Below, piece by piece: positions 16,789 through 25,209 of a stretch of DNA of 41,466 nucleotides (within the stretch, counting starts at the first letter, position 1; each line of letters begins with the position of its first letter). Origin of the DNA: Mycobacterium sp. AT1 (GTDB lineage: Bacteria; Actinomycetota; Actinomycetes; Mycobacteriales; Mycobacteriaceae); the NCBI RefSeq assembly GCF_002043095.1, contig NZ_MVOC01000111.1, positions 1 through 41,466 of the forward strand. The letters are read 5' to 3'. Made by a program: the position numbers and the translations under genes. Under the pieces are notes generated by a model, which was given only the letters and a program-made list of their open reading frames with translations, searched no databases and was not told the DNA's origin.

Positions 16789-17955
16789 ATGACCACGACC
16801 GAGAACTCGCCTGCGCTGCTGGCCACCCTTGCCGGTGACTTCTACACCAGTGCAACGATTTTCGCCGCCGAACAGAACGAGATATTCGAGAAGCTCTGGT
16901 TCTGCGCCGCCCGCTCCAGTGAACTGGCCAACCCCGGTCAGTTCAAGAACGTGCAGATCGGGCGCGAGAGCGTGCTGGTGGTCCGCGGCAAGGACGGCGC
17001 CCTGCGGGCGTTCCTGAACGTCTGCCGCCACCGCGGCGCCGCGCTGTGCACCGAGTCCGAAGGCCAGGTCAAGCGGAGCCTGCAGTGCCCGTATCACGCC
17101 TGGACCTACGCGCTCGACGGCAAGTTGATCGCCGCGCCGAACCTGGCGTCGCTGAAGGAGGCCTCCGGTGAGGGCATCGACCGCTACAAGTACGGGCTGA
17201 TTCCGGTCGCGCTGACCGAGTGGCTCGGCTACGCGTGGGTCTGCCTTGCCGACGAACCGCCGTCGTTCGACGACGACGTGATCGGCGAGGTCACCCGCCG
17301 CCTCGGCGATCCGACCGCCGTCGACCACTACGACATCGCAAGTTTGAGCGTCGGCCGCCGGGTGGTCTACGACGTGGCGGCCAACTGGAAGCTCATCGTC
17401 GAGAACTTCATGGAGTGCTACCACTGCGCCACGATCCACCCCGAGCTCACCGAGGTACTCCCCGAATTCGCCCAGGGCCTCGCGGCGCAGTACTACGTGG
17501 GACATGGCGCCGAATTCGGTTCCGACATATCCGGTTTCACCATCGACGGCAGCGCAGGCTTCGACACCCTTCCCGGCGTCACCGAGGACCAGGATCGCCG
17601 CTACTACGCCATCACCATCAAGCCGACGGTCTTCGTGAACCTCGTGCCCGACCACATCATCTTCCACCGGATGTATCCGCTCGCCCCGGATCGCACCATC
17701 GTCGAATGCGACTGGCTCTACACCGCGGACGTGGTGGAGCAGGGTCGCGACGTCTCCCGTTCGGTCGAGCTGTTCCACCGGGTCAACCAGCAGGACTTCG
17801 ACGCCTGCGAGCGCACTCAGCCCGCGATGTCGTCGCGCGCCTATCGCAACGGTGGCGTACTCGTTCCTTCCGAACATCACATCGCGGAGTTCCACGAGTG
17901 GGTAGTGTCCCGAATCGGCGCCCACCCTGACGCCACGACGCGAGGTGACATGTGA
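16789..17955 (+). CDS. Rieske-type oxygenase alpha subunit, probable glycine betaine (or choline) monooxygenase
   Basis: A 388-residue ring-hydroxylating-oxygenase family protein. The Rieske [2Fe-2S] ligands are Cys79, His81, Cys100 and His103 (CRH...CPYH). The mononuclear iron ligands are His212 and His217 in NFMECYHCATIHPE, with a later Asp in the QQDFDACER segment. This C-terminal pattern is shared by GbcA-type glycine betaine oxygenases and choline monooxygenases. Because a choline oxidase and a dimethylglycine oxidase are encoded in the same operon, demethylation of glycine betaine to dimethylglycine and formaldehyde is the best-fitting role. Such enzymes need a ferredoxin-type reductase (GbcB), which is not encoded in the window. 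The ATG at 16789 follows AGAGGA; its stop overlaps the next GTG. Confidence 0.88.
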   Translation: MTTTENSPALLATLAGDFYTSATIFAAEQNEIFEKLWFCAARSSELANPGQFKNVQIGRESVLVVRGKDGALRAFLNVCRHRGAALCTESEGQVKRSLQCPYHAWTYALDGKLIAAPNLASLKEASGEGIDRYKYGLIPVALTEWLGYAWVCLADEPPSFDDDVIGEVTRRLGDPTAVDHYDIASLSVGRRVVYDVAANWKLIVENFMECYHCATIHPELTEVLPEFAQGLAAQYYVGHGAEFGSDISGFTIDGSAGFDTLPGVTEDQDRRYYAITIKPTVFVNLVPDHIIFHRMYPLAPDRTIVECDWLYTADVVEQGRDVSRSVELFHRVNQQDFDACERTQPAMSSRAYRNGGVLVPSEHHIAEFHEWVVSRIGAHPDATTRGDM

Positions 17956-19445
17956 ACGGTGAGCCCGACCTCTACGTCGGCGGGCGGTGGCGTCACGCGT
18001 CCGACGCCGGGACCCGCGAGATCGTCAACCCGGCCGATGGAAGCATCGCCGCCGTGGTCGACGAGGCAACCGACGCCGACGCCAGGGATGCCGTCCAGGC
18101 GGCCAGGGCGGCGTTCGACGACGGGGCTTGGCCCGCAACGCCCGTCGCCGAACGGGCGGCGCTGCTGATGCGGATAGCCGATCTGCTACAGCGCGACCGG
18201 GAAGAACTGTCGCTGCTCGAGACCCGCGACACCGGAAAGACCCTGGCGGAGAGTCGGATCGACATTGACGACGTGACGTCGGTGTTCCGCTACTACTCGA
18301 AGCTGGTTGGCGTGCAGGCCGACCGGGTCGTCGACGTCGGCGATCCCGACGTCATCAGTCGTGTCGTTCGGGAGCCCATCGGGGTGTGCGTCCTCATCGC
18401 GCCATGGAACTACCCGCTGTTGCAGATGTCGTGGAAGATCGCCCCCGCGCTTGGCGCCGGCTGCACCATGGTCGCCAAGCCCAGCGAAGTCACCCCCTTG
18501 TCGACCATCGCCTTCGTGCACCTGCTCGAAGAGGCGGGCGTGCCCGGCGGAGTGGTCAACCTGGTGCAGGGCAGCGGCGCGGCCCTTGGCGCCGCCCTGA
18601 CCGACAACGGCGACGTCGACTTCATCTCGTTCACCGGCGGACTCGCCACCGGGCGGACCATCTCCAAGGTCGCCGCCGAGCACGTCACAAAGGTGGCCGT
18701 GGAACTCGGTGGCAAGAATCCGCACATCGTGTTCGCCGACATCGGGACCGGAGACGCGTGGGACGCCGCCGTCGACCAGGTGCTGACGGGGGTGTTCCTG
18801 CACTCCGGTCAGGTCTGCTCGGCAGGCACCAGGCTGATCGTCGAGGAGTCGATCGCCGACGAGTTCGTCACCGCTCTCGTCGCCCGTGCCGAGAAGATCC
18901 GGATGGGTGACGGCATGGATCCGGCCAGCGAGACCGGTCCGCTGGTGTCAGAGCAACACCGGGCCAAGGTGGAAGCCCATGTGGCGTCGGCGATCTCGGA
19001 GGGGGCGACGCTCGTCACCGGCGGATCGCGGCCCACCGATCCGGCGCTGGCGGCTGGCAGCTTCTATCTGCCGACGATCTTCGACCGGTGTGACCGTTCC
19101 ATGGCGATCGTCCAGGAGGAGACCTTCGGTCCGATTCTGACGGTGGAGCGGTTCACCGAAGAAGCCGAGGCGATCCGCCTCGGGAACGACACGGAATACG
19201 GTCTCGCGGCGGGCGTTCGGACGTCCGACCCGGCGCGGGGCGAACGTGTGGTGCGCGCGTTGAGGCACGGCACGGTGTGGCTGAACGACTTTGGCTACTA
19301 CACCGCGGCAGCGGAGTGGGGCGGATACGGGAAGTCTGGGAACGGTCGCGAGCTTGGCCCCGCCGGGCTCGCGGAATATCAAGAGCTCAAACATATCTGG
19401 CACAACGTCGCGCCGAAACCCGCGGGCTGGTTCAAGGGTGTATAG
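17952..19445 (+). CDS. NAD(P)-dependent aldehyde dehydrogenase, betaine-aldehyde dehydrogenase-like
   Basis: A 497-residue ALDH-superfamily enzyme. It has the cofactor-binding APWNYPLLQMSWK and GAGCTMVAKPSE segments, the FTGG turn (residues ~230), the general-base Glu in VAVELGGKNPH and the nucleophile Cys289 in HSGQVCSAGTR. The C terminus NDFGYYTAAAEWGGYGKSG resembles BetB/GbsA-type enzymes. In context it would oxidise betaine aldehyde to glycine betaine, backing up the choline oxidase, or handle formaldehyde or another aldehyde released during demethylation. GTG 17952 overlaps the stop of the Rieske gene (GTGA), so the two are probably translationally coupled. Confidence 0.9.
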   Translation: MNGEPDLYVGGRWRHASDAGTREIVNPADGSIAAVVDEATDADARDAVQAARAAFDDGAWPATPVAERAALLMRIADLLQRDREELSLLETRDTGKTLAESRIDIDDVTSVFRYYSKLVGVQADRVVDVGDPDVISRVVREPIGVCVLIAPWNYPLLQMSWKIAPALGAGCTMVAKPSEVTPLSTIAFVHLLEEAGVPGGVVNLVQGSGAALGAALTDNGDVDFISFTGGLATGRTISKVAAEHVTKVAVELGGKNPHIVFADIGTGDAWDAAVDQVLTGVFLHSGQVCSAGTRLIVEESIADEFVTALVARAEKIRMGDGMDPASETGPLVSEQHRAKVEAHVASAISEGATLVTGGSRPTDPALAAGSFYLPTIFDRCDRSMAIVQEETFGPILTVERFTEEAEAIRLGNDTEYGLAAGVRTSDPARGERVVRALRHGTVWLNDFGYYTAAAEWGGYGKSGNGRELGPAGLAEYQELKHIWHNVAPKPAGWFKGV

Positions 19446-19469
19446 CCGAACCTTTCGAGAGGACGTTTA

Positions 19470-21011
19470 ATGGCAGTCGACCCGAACGCTCTGAGCGCCG
19501 ACAGTGGCGGCTTGGACGACTTTGGCTACAAGGAATCCCTCGACCGAAGCATTGGCAAGTTCGCCAGCTTCGCCGCCGGGGTCAGCTACATCTCCATCCT
19601 CACCGGCACTTTTCAGCTGTTCTACTTCGGCTTCGGCACGGCGGGACCGGCCTACCTGTGGTCGTGGCCGATCGTGTTCGTCGGCCAGATGGCCGTGGCG
19701 CTGTGCTTCATGGAGCTGGCCGCCAAATACCCGATCGCGGGAGCGGTCTACAACTGGTCGAAGATGCTCGCGAGCCGGATCGTCGGATGGATGTCGGGCT
19801 GGCTCATGCTGACGGCGTCGATCGTGACGATCTCGGCCGTCGCGCTGGCCTATCAGCTCAATCTTCCCCGGCTGTGGAGCGGCTTCCAGATCATCGGCGA
19901 CGGCACGGGTGAGTACGACGGCCCCGCCAACGCCGTCCTGCTCGGCACCGTCCTGATCGCGTTCACGACACTGGTCAACGCTCTTGGCGTCAAGCTCATG
20001 GCCCGAATCAACAGCGCGGGCGTCTTCATCGAACTCATCGCCGCCGTGTTGATCGTGGTGCTCCTCGGATTCAACATCAAGCGCAGTCCCGACATCTTCT
20101 TCTCGACCAACGGCTACGGGGCGGGGGAGAGCACGGGCTACCTCGGCGCCTTCCTGATCGCCTCGCTTGCATCGGGTTACGTCATGTACGGCTTCGACAC
20201 GGCCAGCTCGCTGGGCGAAGAGACCGTCGAACCGCGCCGCACCGCACCGAAGGCCATCTTCCGGGCGATCCTGGCGTCCTTCGTGATTGGTGGCGGCATC
20301 CTGGTGTTCGCGGTGATGGCCGCACCCAACCTGGAGGACCCGGCGCTCGGCGAGAGCACCGGCGGTCTGCAGTACATCGTCGAGCAGGTCATGTGGGGCC
20401 CGCTTGGCACGATCTTCCTGATCTGCATCGTCATCGCGGTGACGGTGTGCACGCTGGCGGTCCACACCGCGGCCATCCGGCTCACCTTCGCCATGGCACG
20501 CGACAACGCACTTCCCTTCGGAGAGAAGCTGGCTCGCGTTCATCCCAAGACGCAGACCCCGATCGTTCCCGCGGTCATCATCGGCGTGCTCGCCGTGCTC
20601 ATCCTGGTGATCAACGTCGGCCAGGCCAAGATCTTCACGGTGCTGACCTCGATCGCCATCATCATGATCTATCTCGCCTACCTGATGGTGACGGGACCGC
20701 TTCTGAAGAAGCGACTCCAGGGGCAGTGGCCGCCAAAGGATCTCGCCGAGGGCGGCTACTTCACGATGGGCAAGTGGGGCATGCTGGTGAACATCGTCGC
20801 CGTGGTGTGGGGCGCGGCGATGGCACTGAACCTCGCCTGGCCGCGGGTCGCGGTGTACGGCGAGGGCTGGTACTACCAGTGGGGCGCCTTCATCTACATC
20901 GGCGTCATCCTCGGCGCGGGTCTTCTGTGGTACGCCGTGAAGGGCCGCCACCACATCGGCACGCTGGAATCGCATGCCGCCGTTGCGAAGATCCCCGGCA
21001 TCGATGTCTGA
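19470..21011 (+). CDS. APC-superfamily amino acid/amine permease
   Basis: A 513-residue membrane transporter with about twelve hydrophobic segments. The N-terminal GKFASFAAGVSYISILTGTF and the TM6-like ASGYVMYGFDTASSLGEET segment, followed by PRRTAPKAIFRA, are characteristic of APC amino acid-polyamine-choline carriers of the GABA/BAT1-like group. The position between the betaine-demethylation enzymes and choline oxidase suggests uptake of choline, glycine betaine, dimethylglycine or a related quaternary amine. The substrate cannot be read from sequence. Note that classical choline carriers in actinobacteria are BCCT or ABC systems, so an APC carrier for choline would be a less usual arrangement. 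The ATG is preceded by GAGAGGACG. It overlaps the next gene by 8 bp. Confidence 0.9.
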   Translation: MAVDPNALSADSGGLDDFGYKESLDRSIGKFASFAAGVSYISILTGTFQLFYFGFGTAGPAYLWSWPIVFVGQMAVALCFMELAAKYPIAGAVYNWSKMLASRIVGWMSGWLMLTASIVTISAVALAYQLNLPRLWSGFQIIGDGTGEYDGPANAVLLGTVLIAFTTLVNALGVKLMARINSAGVFIELIAAVLIVVLLGFNIKRSPDIFFSTNGYGAGESTGYLGAFLIASLASGYVMYGFDTASSLGEETVEPRRTAPKAIFRAILASFVIGGGILVFAVMAAPNLEDPALGESTGGLQYIVEQVMWGPLGTIFLICIVIAVTVCTLAVHTAAIRLTFAMARDNALPFGEKLARVHPKTQTPIVPAVIIGVLAVLILVINVGQAKIFTVLTSIAIIMIYLAYLMVTGPLLKKRLQGQWPPKDLAEGGYFTMGKWGMLVNIVAVVWGAAMALNLAWPRVAVYGEGWYYQWGAFIYIGVILGAGLLWYAVKGRHHIGTLESHAAVAKIPGIDV

Positions 21012-22557
21012 CGATCAGTTCGATTACGTCATCGCCGGCGGCGGGACGGCCGGCTGCGTGCTGGCCGCCCGCCTGTCGGAGGACCCCGACGTGACGGTGT
21101 GTCTGGTCGAGGCCGGCCCGACCGACGTCGGCAACGACGACATCCTGCCCCTGGCGAAGTGGATGCACCTGCTCGACTCCGGCTACGACTGGGACTACCC
21201 CGTCGAACCGCAGGAGAAGGGCAACAGCTTCATGCGGCACGCCCGCGCGAAGGTGCTCGGTGGGTGCTCGTCGCACAACTCGTGCATCGCGTTCCACCCG
21301 CCCGCCGAATGCCTCGACGAGTGGGTCGAGATGGGCGCCACCGGTTGGGGGTCGGCCGAAATCCTGCCGCTGGTCCGGCGTTTGGAGACCAACGACGCGC
21401 CAGGGGACCACGGGCACGACGGCCCGGTTCGCCTTCAGGACGTGCCGCCCGTCGACCCATGCGGCATCGCGGTGCTCGAGGCAGCGGCACTGGCTGGGCT
21501 GCCGACGGTTGCGTTCAACCGTGGCGACACCGTGCGCAACGGCGCGGGCTGGTTCCAGATCAACGTGGGCGCCGACGGCACCCGCATGTCCACCTCGCAC
21601 GCGTATCTGCACCCAATCCTGGACTCCCGCAAGAATCTGGAGGTCCGCACCGGCTGCTGGGTCTCGGAGATTCTCTTCGACGAGTCCAATGCCGCCACCG
21701 GCGTGCGGTATCAACGTCCCGACCTCACCGGCTACGACACCGTGTCGGCGCGCCGCGAGGTGATCGTCACCGCCGGATCCATCGACACGCCGAAGTTGTT
21801 GATGCTCTCCGGAATCGGTCCCGCCGACCACCTCAGGGAGATGGGCGTCGCGGTTCGGGTCGACTCACCGGGCGTCGGGTCCAACCTCGACGACCACGTC
21901 GAGGGGCTGGTGTTCTGGGAGGCCGCCAAACCAATGGTGACCACCTCGACCCAGTGGTGGGAGATCGGTCTCTTCACCTGCGTCGACGAGGGTCTGTCCC
22001 AGCCCGACCTGATGATGCACTACGGCAGCGTGCCGTTCGACATGAACACGTTGCGACGCGGCTACCCGACGACGGACAACGGATTCTGCTTGACGCCCAA
22101 CGTGACTCAGGGCCACTCGCGCGGAACCGTTCGCTTGCGCAGCCTCGACTATCGCGACCGGCCCCGGGTCGACCCCCGTTACTTCACCGATCCCGACGGC
22201 TACGACGAGCGGATCATGCTCGCCGGTGTTCGGTTGGCCCGCAAGATCGCCGAGCAGGCGCCGCTGAAGGGCTGGATCGCGCGCGAGCTGGCGCCGGGGC
22301 CCGACGCGACCACCGACGACGAGCTGCTCGACTACGTGCACCAGACGCACAACACCGTCTACCACCCGGCGGCCACCGCGCGGATGGGAGCGGTGAGCGA
22401 CCCGATGGCCGTGCTCGATCCGCAGTTGCGGGTCAAGGGCGTTTCTCGGCTGCGGGTGGTCGACGCGTCGGCGATGCCGAAGCTGCCGTCGGTGAACCCC
22501 AACATCACCGTGATGACCATGGCCGAGAAGTGTGCGGACTTGATCCGGGGGAGCTGA
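21004..22557 (+). CDS. codA: Choline oxidase (GMC flavoprotein)
   Basis: A 517-residue GMC oxidoreductase. I recognise strong similarity to A. globiformis choline oxidase, including WDYPVEPQEKGNSFMRHARAK-type sequence and the segment QPDLMMHYGSVPFDMNTLR. Residues of that enzyme's active site are conserved: His91 (His99, covalent FAD) in GGCSSHNSC, Ser93 (Ser101), Glu300 (Glu312, which binds the trimethylammonium group) in DHVEG, the Trp of STQWWEIG (Trp331), His454 (His466) in VYHPAATARMG and Asn498 (Asn510) in VNPNITVM. It should oxidise choline through betaine aldehyde to glycine betaine with release of H2O2. No catalase is adjacent. ATG 21004 overlaps the permease end; its own 3' end overlaps the next gene by 28 bp. 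Confidence 0.92.
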   Translation: MSDDQFDYVIAGGGTAGCVLAARLSEDPDVTVCLVEAGPTDVGNDDILPLAKWMHLLDSGYDWDYPVEPQEKGNSFMRHARAKVLGGCSSHNSCIAFHPPAECLDEWVEMGATGWGSAEILPLVRRLETNDAPGDHGHDGPVRLQDVPPVDPCGIAVLEAAALAGLPTVAFNRGDTVRNGAGWFQINVGADGTRMSTSHAYLHPILDSRKNLEVRTGCWVSEILFDESNAATGVRYQRPDLTGYDTVSARREVIVTAGSIDTPKLLMLSGIGPADHLREMGVAVRVDSPGVGSNLDDHVEGLVFWEAAKPMVTTSTQWWEIGLFTCVDEGLSQPDLMMHYGSVPFDMNTLRRGYPTTDNGFCLTPNVTQGHSRGTVRLRSLDYRDRPRVDPRYFTDPDGYDERIMLAGVRLARKIAEQAPLKGWIARELAPGPDATTDDELLDYVHQTHNTVYHPAATARMGAVSDPMAVLDPQLRVKGVSRLRVVDASAMPKLPSVNPNITVMTMAEKCADLIRGS

Positions 22558-24374
22558 GCGAGTTCCTCGGCGGGTACACGCCATTCCAGGCGGCGTCCGC
22601 CGACGAACTCGCCGATCTGGCGGCCGGGTCGACCGTGGTCACGTTCGCCACCGGCGCGGTGATCGCCGACTACTCGGCGCAGGTGCCCGGCGACGTGTGG
22701 ATGGTTCGCACGGGCCGCGTGACGCTGCAGGCCGCCGACGGCTCGGCGGTCGACGTCGTCGAGCCGGGCGGCATCTTCGGCTACACCCCGCTGCTCACCG
22801 GCGGCGGGATGGAGTTCGTGGCTCGAGCCACCGAGCCGAGCACCCTGATCCGGTTGCCGGGCCAGCAGGTGCGTACCCAGTTCGCGACGCCCGCCGGGTT
22901 GGCGTTCCTCGCCTCGTCGGCGTGGAGCGTCACCGCGGGCAGTCGCCCCGCCCTGGTTCCCGTCGCCGACAGCAGGCCGGTCGGCGAATTGGTGCACGGG
23001 GACGTCCATCTCGTCACGCCCGACGTCTCGGTGCGCGACGCCGTCATCCGGATGACCGAACGGCACGTGTCCTACGCGCTGATCTCGTTGCCGGACGGCG
23101 AGTACGGGATCTTCACCGACCGCGATCTTCGGACTCGCGTCGTCGCGGCCGGGCTGTCGGTGGACGTGCCGATCACCCGCGCGATGAGCGCACCGGCGCG
23201 ACGCGTCACCGCCGACCTGACCGCCGAGACGGTGCTGATGTCGATGCTGGAGAGCGGACTTCGGCACATGCCGGTGACCACGGCGCGCGGCGAGGTGATC
23301 GGCGTCCTCGAAGACGCCGACCTCCTGGCGGCCTCGGCGAGGCAGAGCTTCATGTTGCGGCGCTCCATCGGTCTGGCCGCCGACGCCGACGAACTGCAGG
23401 CCGCCGCGCAGCACGTCACCCATACCGCCAGCGCGCTGTTCCGAAGCGGCACGAAGGCATCCGCGACGAGCGGCATCCTCTCGATCGTGATCGACAGCGT
23501 GGTCCGCCGGGCACTGGAACTCGCACTCGCCGAGGCGCCGTCGGACGCGGGCACTCCGACGTCGGGCTTCGCATGGTTGACCCTCGGCAGCATCGCACGA
23601 CGTGAGGCGATGCCCTCCTCGGACGTCGACAGCGCGCTGTCTTGGCGCGACGACCTGTCGCCGGTCGGCGACCAGCTCAGGGCGATCGCGAGGCGTGCCC
23701 ACGCCATCCTCGACGGTTGTGGGCTGCCGTCGGACAGCAACGGAGCCGTCGCCTCGAGTCCCAATTTCTCCCGCTCACAAAGCGATTGGGCCCGAGCCGC
23801 CCGTGGTTGGCTAGAGGATCCGCTCGTCGGCAAGGGGTTGATCCTGTCCTCGCTGCTGCTCGACGGCCGGGTGGTCTGGGGCGAGACCGCGCTGCACACG
23901 ATCCCGGCTGCCTACCGCAGGATGCGCGCCGAGCATCCGAACGCGTTGCGGCTGCAGCTGCTCGACGCGCTGTCCGGTCGGGTACGCGCCCGGTCCCTGC
24001 GCGACGTGCTGTCGCGTCGCGGTGGCACGTTCGACCTGAAGAGCCACGCGGTCACGCCGATCGTGAACCTGGCGCGGTGGGGCGGCCTGGTTGGCGACGT
24101 CGCGTCGGCGTCGACCCCGGCTCGGCTCGAGGCGGCCGCGGCCTGCGGCGCGCTGAGCGAGCGTGACGCGGCGACTCTCGGCGAGGTCTTCGTGATGCTG
24201 CAGCGGCTGCGGATGACCCATCAGGTCGAGCAACTCCTCGTCGGGCAAGTTCCCGGTGACGTGATCACCATGTCCGAGCTGTCCCCGCTGAACCGGAGCT
24301 TGCTCAACGACGGACTCCGCGAGATCGCCGCCGTCCAGAGACGTGTCGGCAACTTCGGCATTCCGGCCGTATAG
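22530..24374 (+). CDS. cNMP-binding/CBS/DUF294 nucleotidyltransferase-like protein
   Basis: A 614-residue multidomain protein that looks regulatory. Residues ~10-125 form a cyclic-nucleotide-binding-type beta roll (FATGAVIADYSAQVPGDVWMVRTG). Residues ~150-270 form a CBS pair (DVSVRDAVIRMTERHVSYALI, FTDRDLRTRV, LESGLRHMPV, GVLEDADLL). Residues ~300-440 form a DUF294 domain with the nucleotidyltransferase signature GSIARREAMPSSDVD (353-367), as in GlnD-type enzymes. A helical C-terminal domain follows (440-614). The likely start is GTG 22530, overlapping codA by 28 bp; the reading frame is open further upstream, but that part is codA antiphase sequence. An alternative CTG at 22554 would form a CTGA junction. 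Whether it modifies a protein, binds an adenosine nucleotide, or only senses is unknown. It is placed with choline catabolism and next to the IclR regulator. Confidence 0.88.
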   Translation: MCGLDPGELSEFLGGYTPFQAASADELADLAAGSTVVTFATGAVIADYSAQVPGDVWMVRTGRVTLQAADGSAVDVVEPGGIFGYTPLLTGGGMEFVARATEPSTLIRLPGQQVRTQFATPAGLAFLASSAWSVTAGSRPALVPVADSRPVGELVHGDVHLVTPDVSVRDAVIRMTERHVSYALISLPDGEYGIFTDRDLRTRVVAAGLSVDVPITRAMSAPARRVTADLTAETVLMSMLESGLRHMPVTTARGEVIGVLEDADLLAASARQSFMLRRSIGLAADADELQAAAQHVTHTASALFRSGTKASATSGILSIVIDSVVRRALELALAEAPSDAGTPTSGFAWLTLGSIARREAMPSSDVDSALSWRDDLSPVGDQLRAIARRAHAILDGCGLPSDSNGAVASSPNFSRSQSDWARAARGWLEDPLVGKGLILSSLLLDGRVVWGETALHTIPAAYRRMRAEHPNALRLQLLDALSGRVRARSLRDVLSRRGGTFDLKSHAVTPIVNLARWGGLVGDVASASTPARLEAAAACGALSERDAATLGEVFVMLQRLRMTHQVEQLLVGQVPGDVITMSELSPLNRSLLNDGLREIAAVQRRVGNFGIPAV

Positions 24375-24385
24375 GGTCGGAACCG

Positions 24386-25198
24386 ATGCCGAGGCCGGAG
24401 AGCAGAACGACCCCAGAAGACGGCGGACGGTCTGCGTCCGTCCAGTCCGTGGACCGTGCATTGCTGGTCATGGAGATCCTGGCCACCAACGGGCAGGCTG
24501 GTGTCACCGAGATCGCCGCCGAGCTGGGCGTCCACAAATCGACCGTGTCCCGGATCATCTCGGTGCTGGAAGCTCGCGGGTACGTCGAGCAACTCGCCGA
24601 CCGCGGCAAGTACCGGTTGGGCTTCGCGATCGCCAGGCTGGCCCGCGCCACCAGCGGCCAACTCGACCTCGTGAAGCAAAGTCAGGCCGCGTGCGACGCG
24701 CTTGCCCTCGAGTCCGGTGAGACGACGAATCTGGCCGTCCTCGACGGCGACCGGATCGTGAACGTCGCCGAAGCCATCGGCCCCGCCGGCATCGCCCTGC
24801 GCACCTGGGTGGGGCAGAGCTGTCCGGCCCACACCACCTCCAGCGGCAAGGTGCTGCTCGCGGCGCTCGACGACGCTGCGCTGCGCGAAACCGTCGGCAC
24901 CCGGCTCGAGTCGTTCACCGACGCCACCATCACGACGCGGAGCGCCCTACAGGCCGAACTGGACGTGGTCCGCGAGCAGGGGTGGGCATGCGTCCGGGAA
25001 GAGCTGGAGGTCGGGCTCAACGCCGTCGCCGCACCGGTGTACGACGCGTCCGGCCGGGTCGTCGCGGCGCTGAGCGTCTCGGGGCCGTCCTATCGGCTCG
25101 GCGAGAACGAGTTCGGCGCGACCGCCAAGCGCACCGTCGCCGCGGCCGAGACCATCAGCCGCCGGCTCGGTTGGATCGACGTCTCCACCCGCCTCTGA
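24386..25198 (+). CDS. IclR-family transcriptional regulator
   Basis: A 270-residue regulator. The N-terminal winged helix-turn-helix (residues ~18-75) includes SVDRALLVMEILA, TEIAAELGVHKSTVSRIISVLEARGYV and the wing GKYRLG. The C-terminal IclR effector domain (~90-262) has the family segment CPAHTTSSGKVLLAAL and EELEVGLNAVAAPVYD. It is the last gene of the choline operon, 11 bp after the nucleotidyltransferase gene, and is the natural candidate to control it in response to choline, betaine or a downstream metabolite. Its operator is not identified; the region 14197-14300 upstream of the operon and the 11-bp junction with the convergent gene are the places to look. Confidence 0.93.
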   Translation: MPRPESRTTPEDGGRSASVQSVDRALLVMEILATNGQAGVTEIAAELGVHKSTVSRIISVLEARGYVEQLADRGKYRLGFAIARLARATSGQLDLVKQSQAACDALALESGETTNLAVLDGDRIVNVAEAIGPAGIALRTWVGQSCPAHTTSSGKVLLAALDDAALRETVGTRLESFTDATITTRSALQAELDVVREQGWACVREELEVGLNAVAAPVYDASGRVVAALSVSGPSYRLGENEFGATAKRTVAAAETISRRLGWIDVSTRL

Positions 25199-25209
25199 GA
25201 GCTCGGGCG

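Noticed and set aside
25199..25209. Terminator between IclR and the PLP gene
   Set aside because: The 11-bp gap contains no stem-loop long enough to call.
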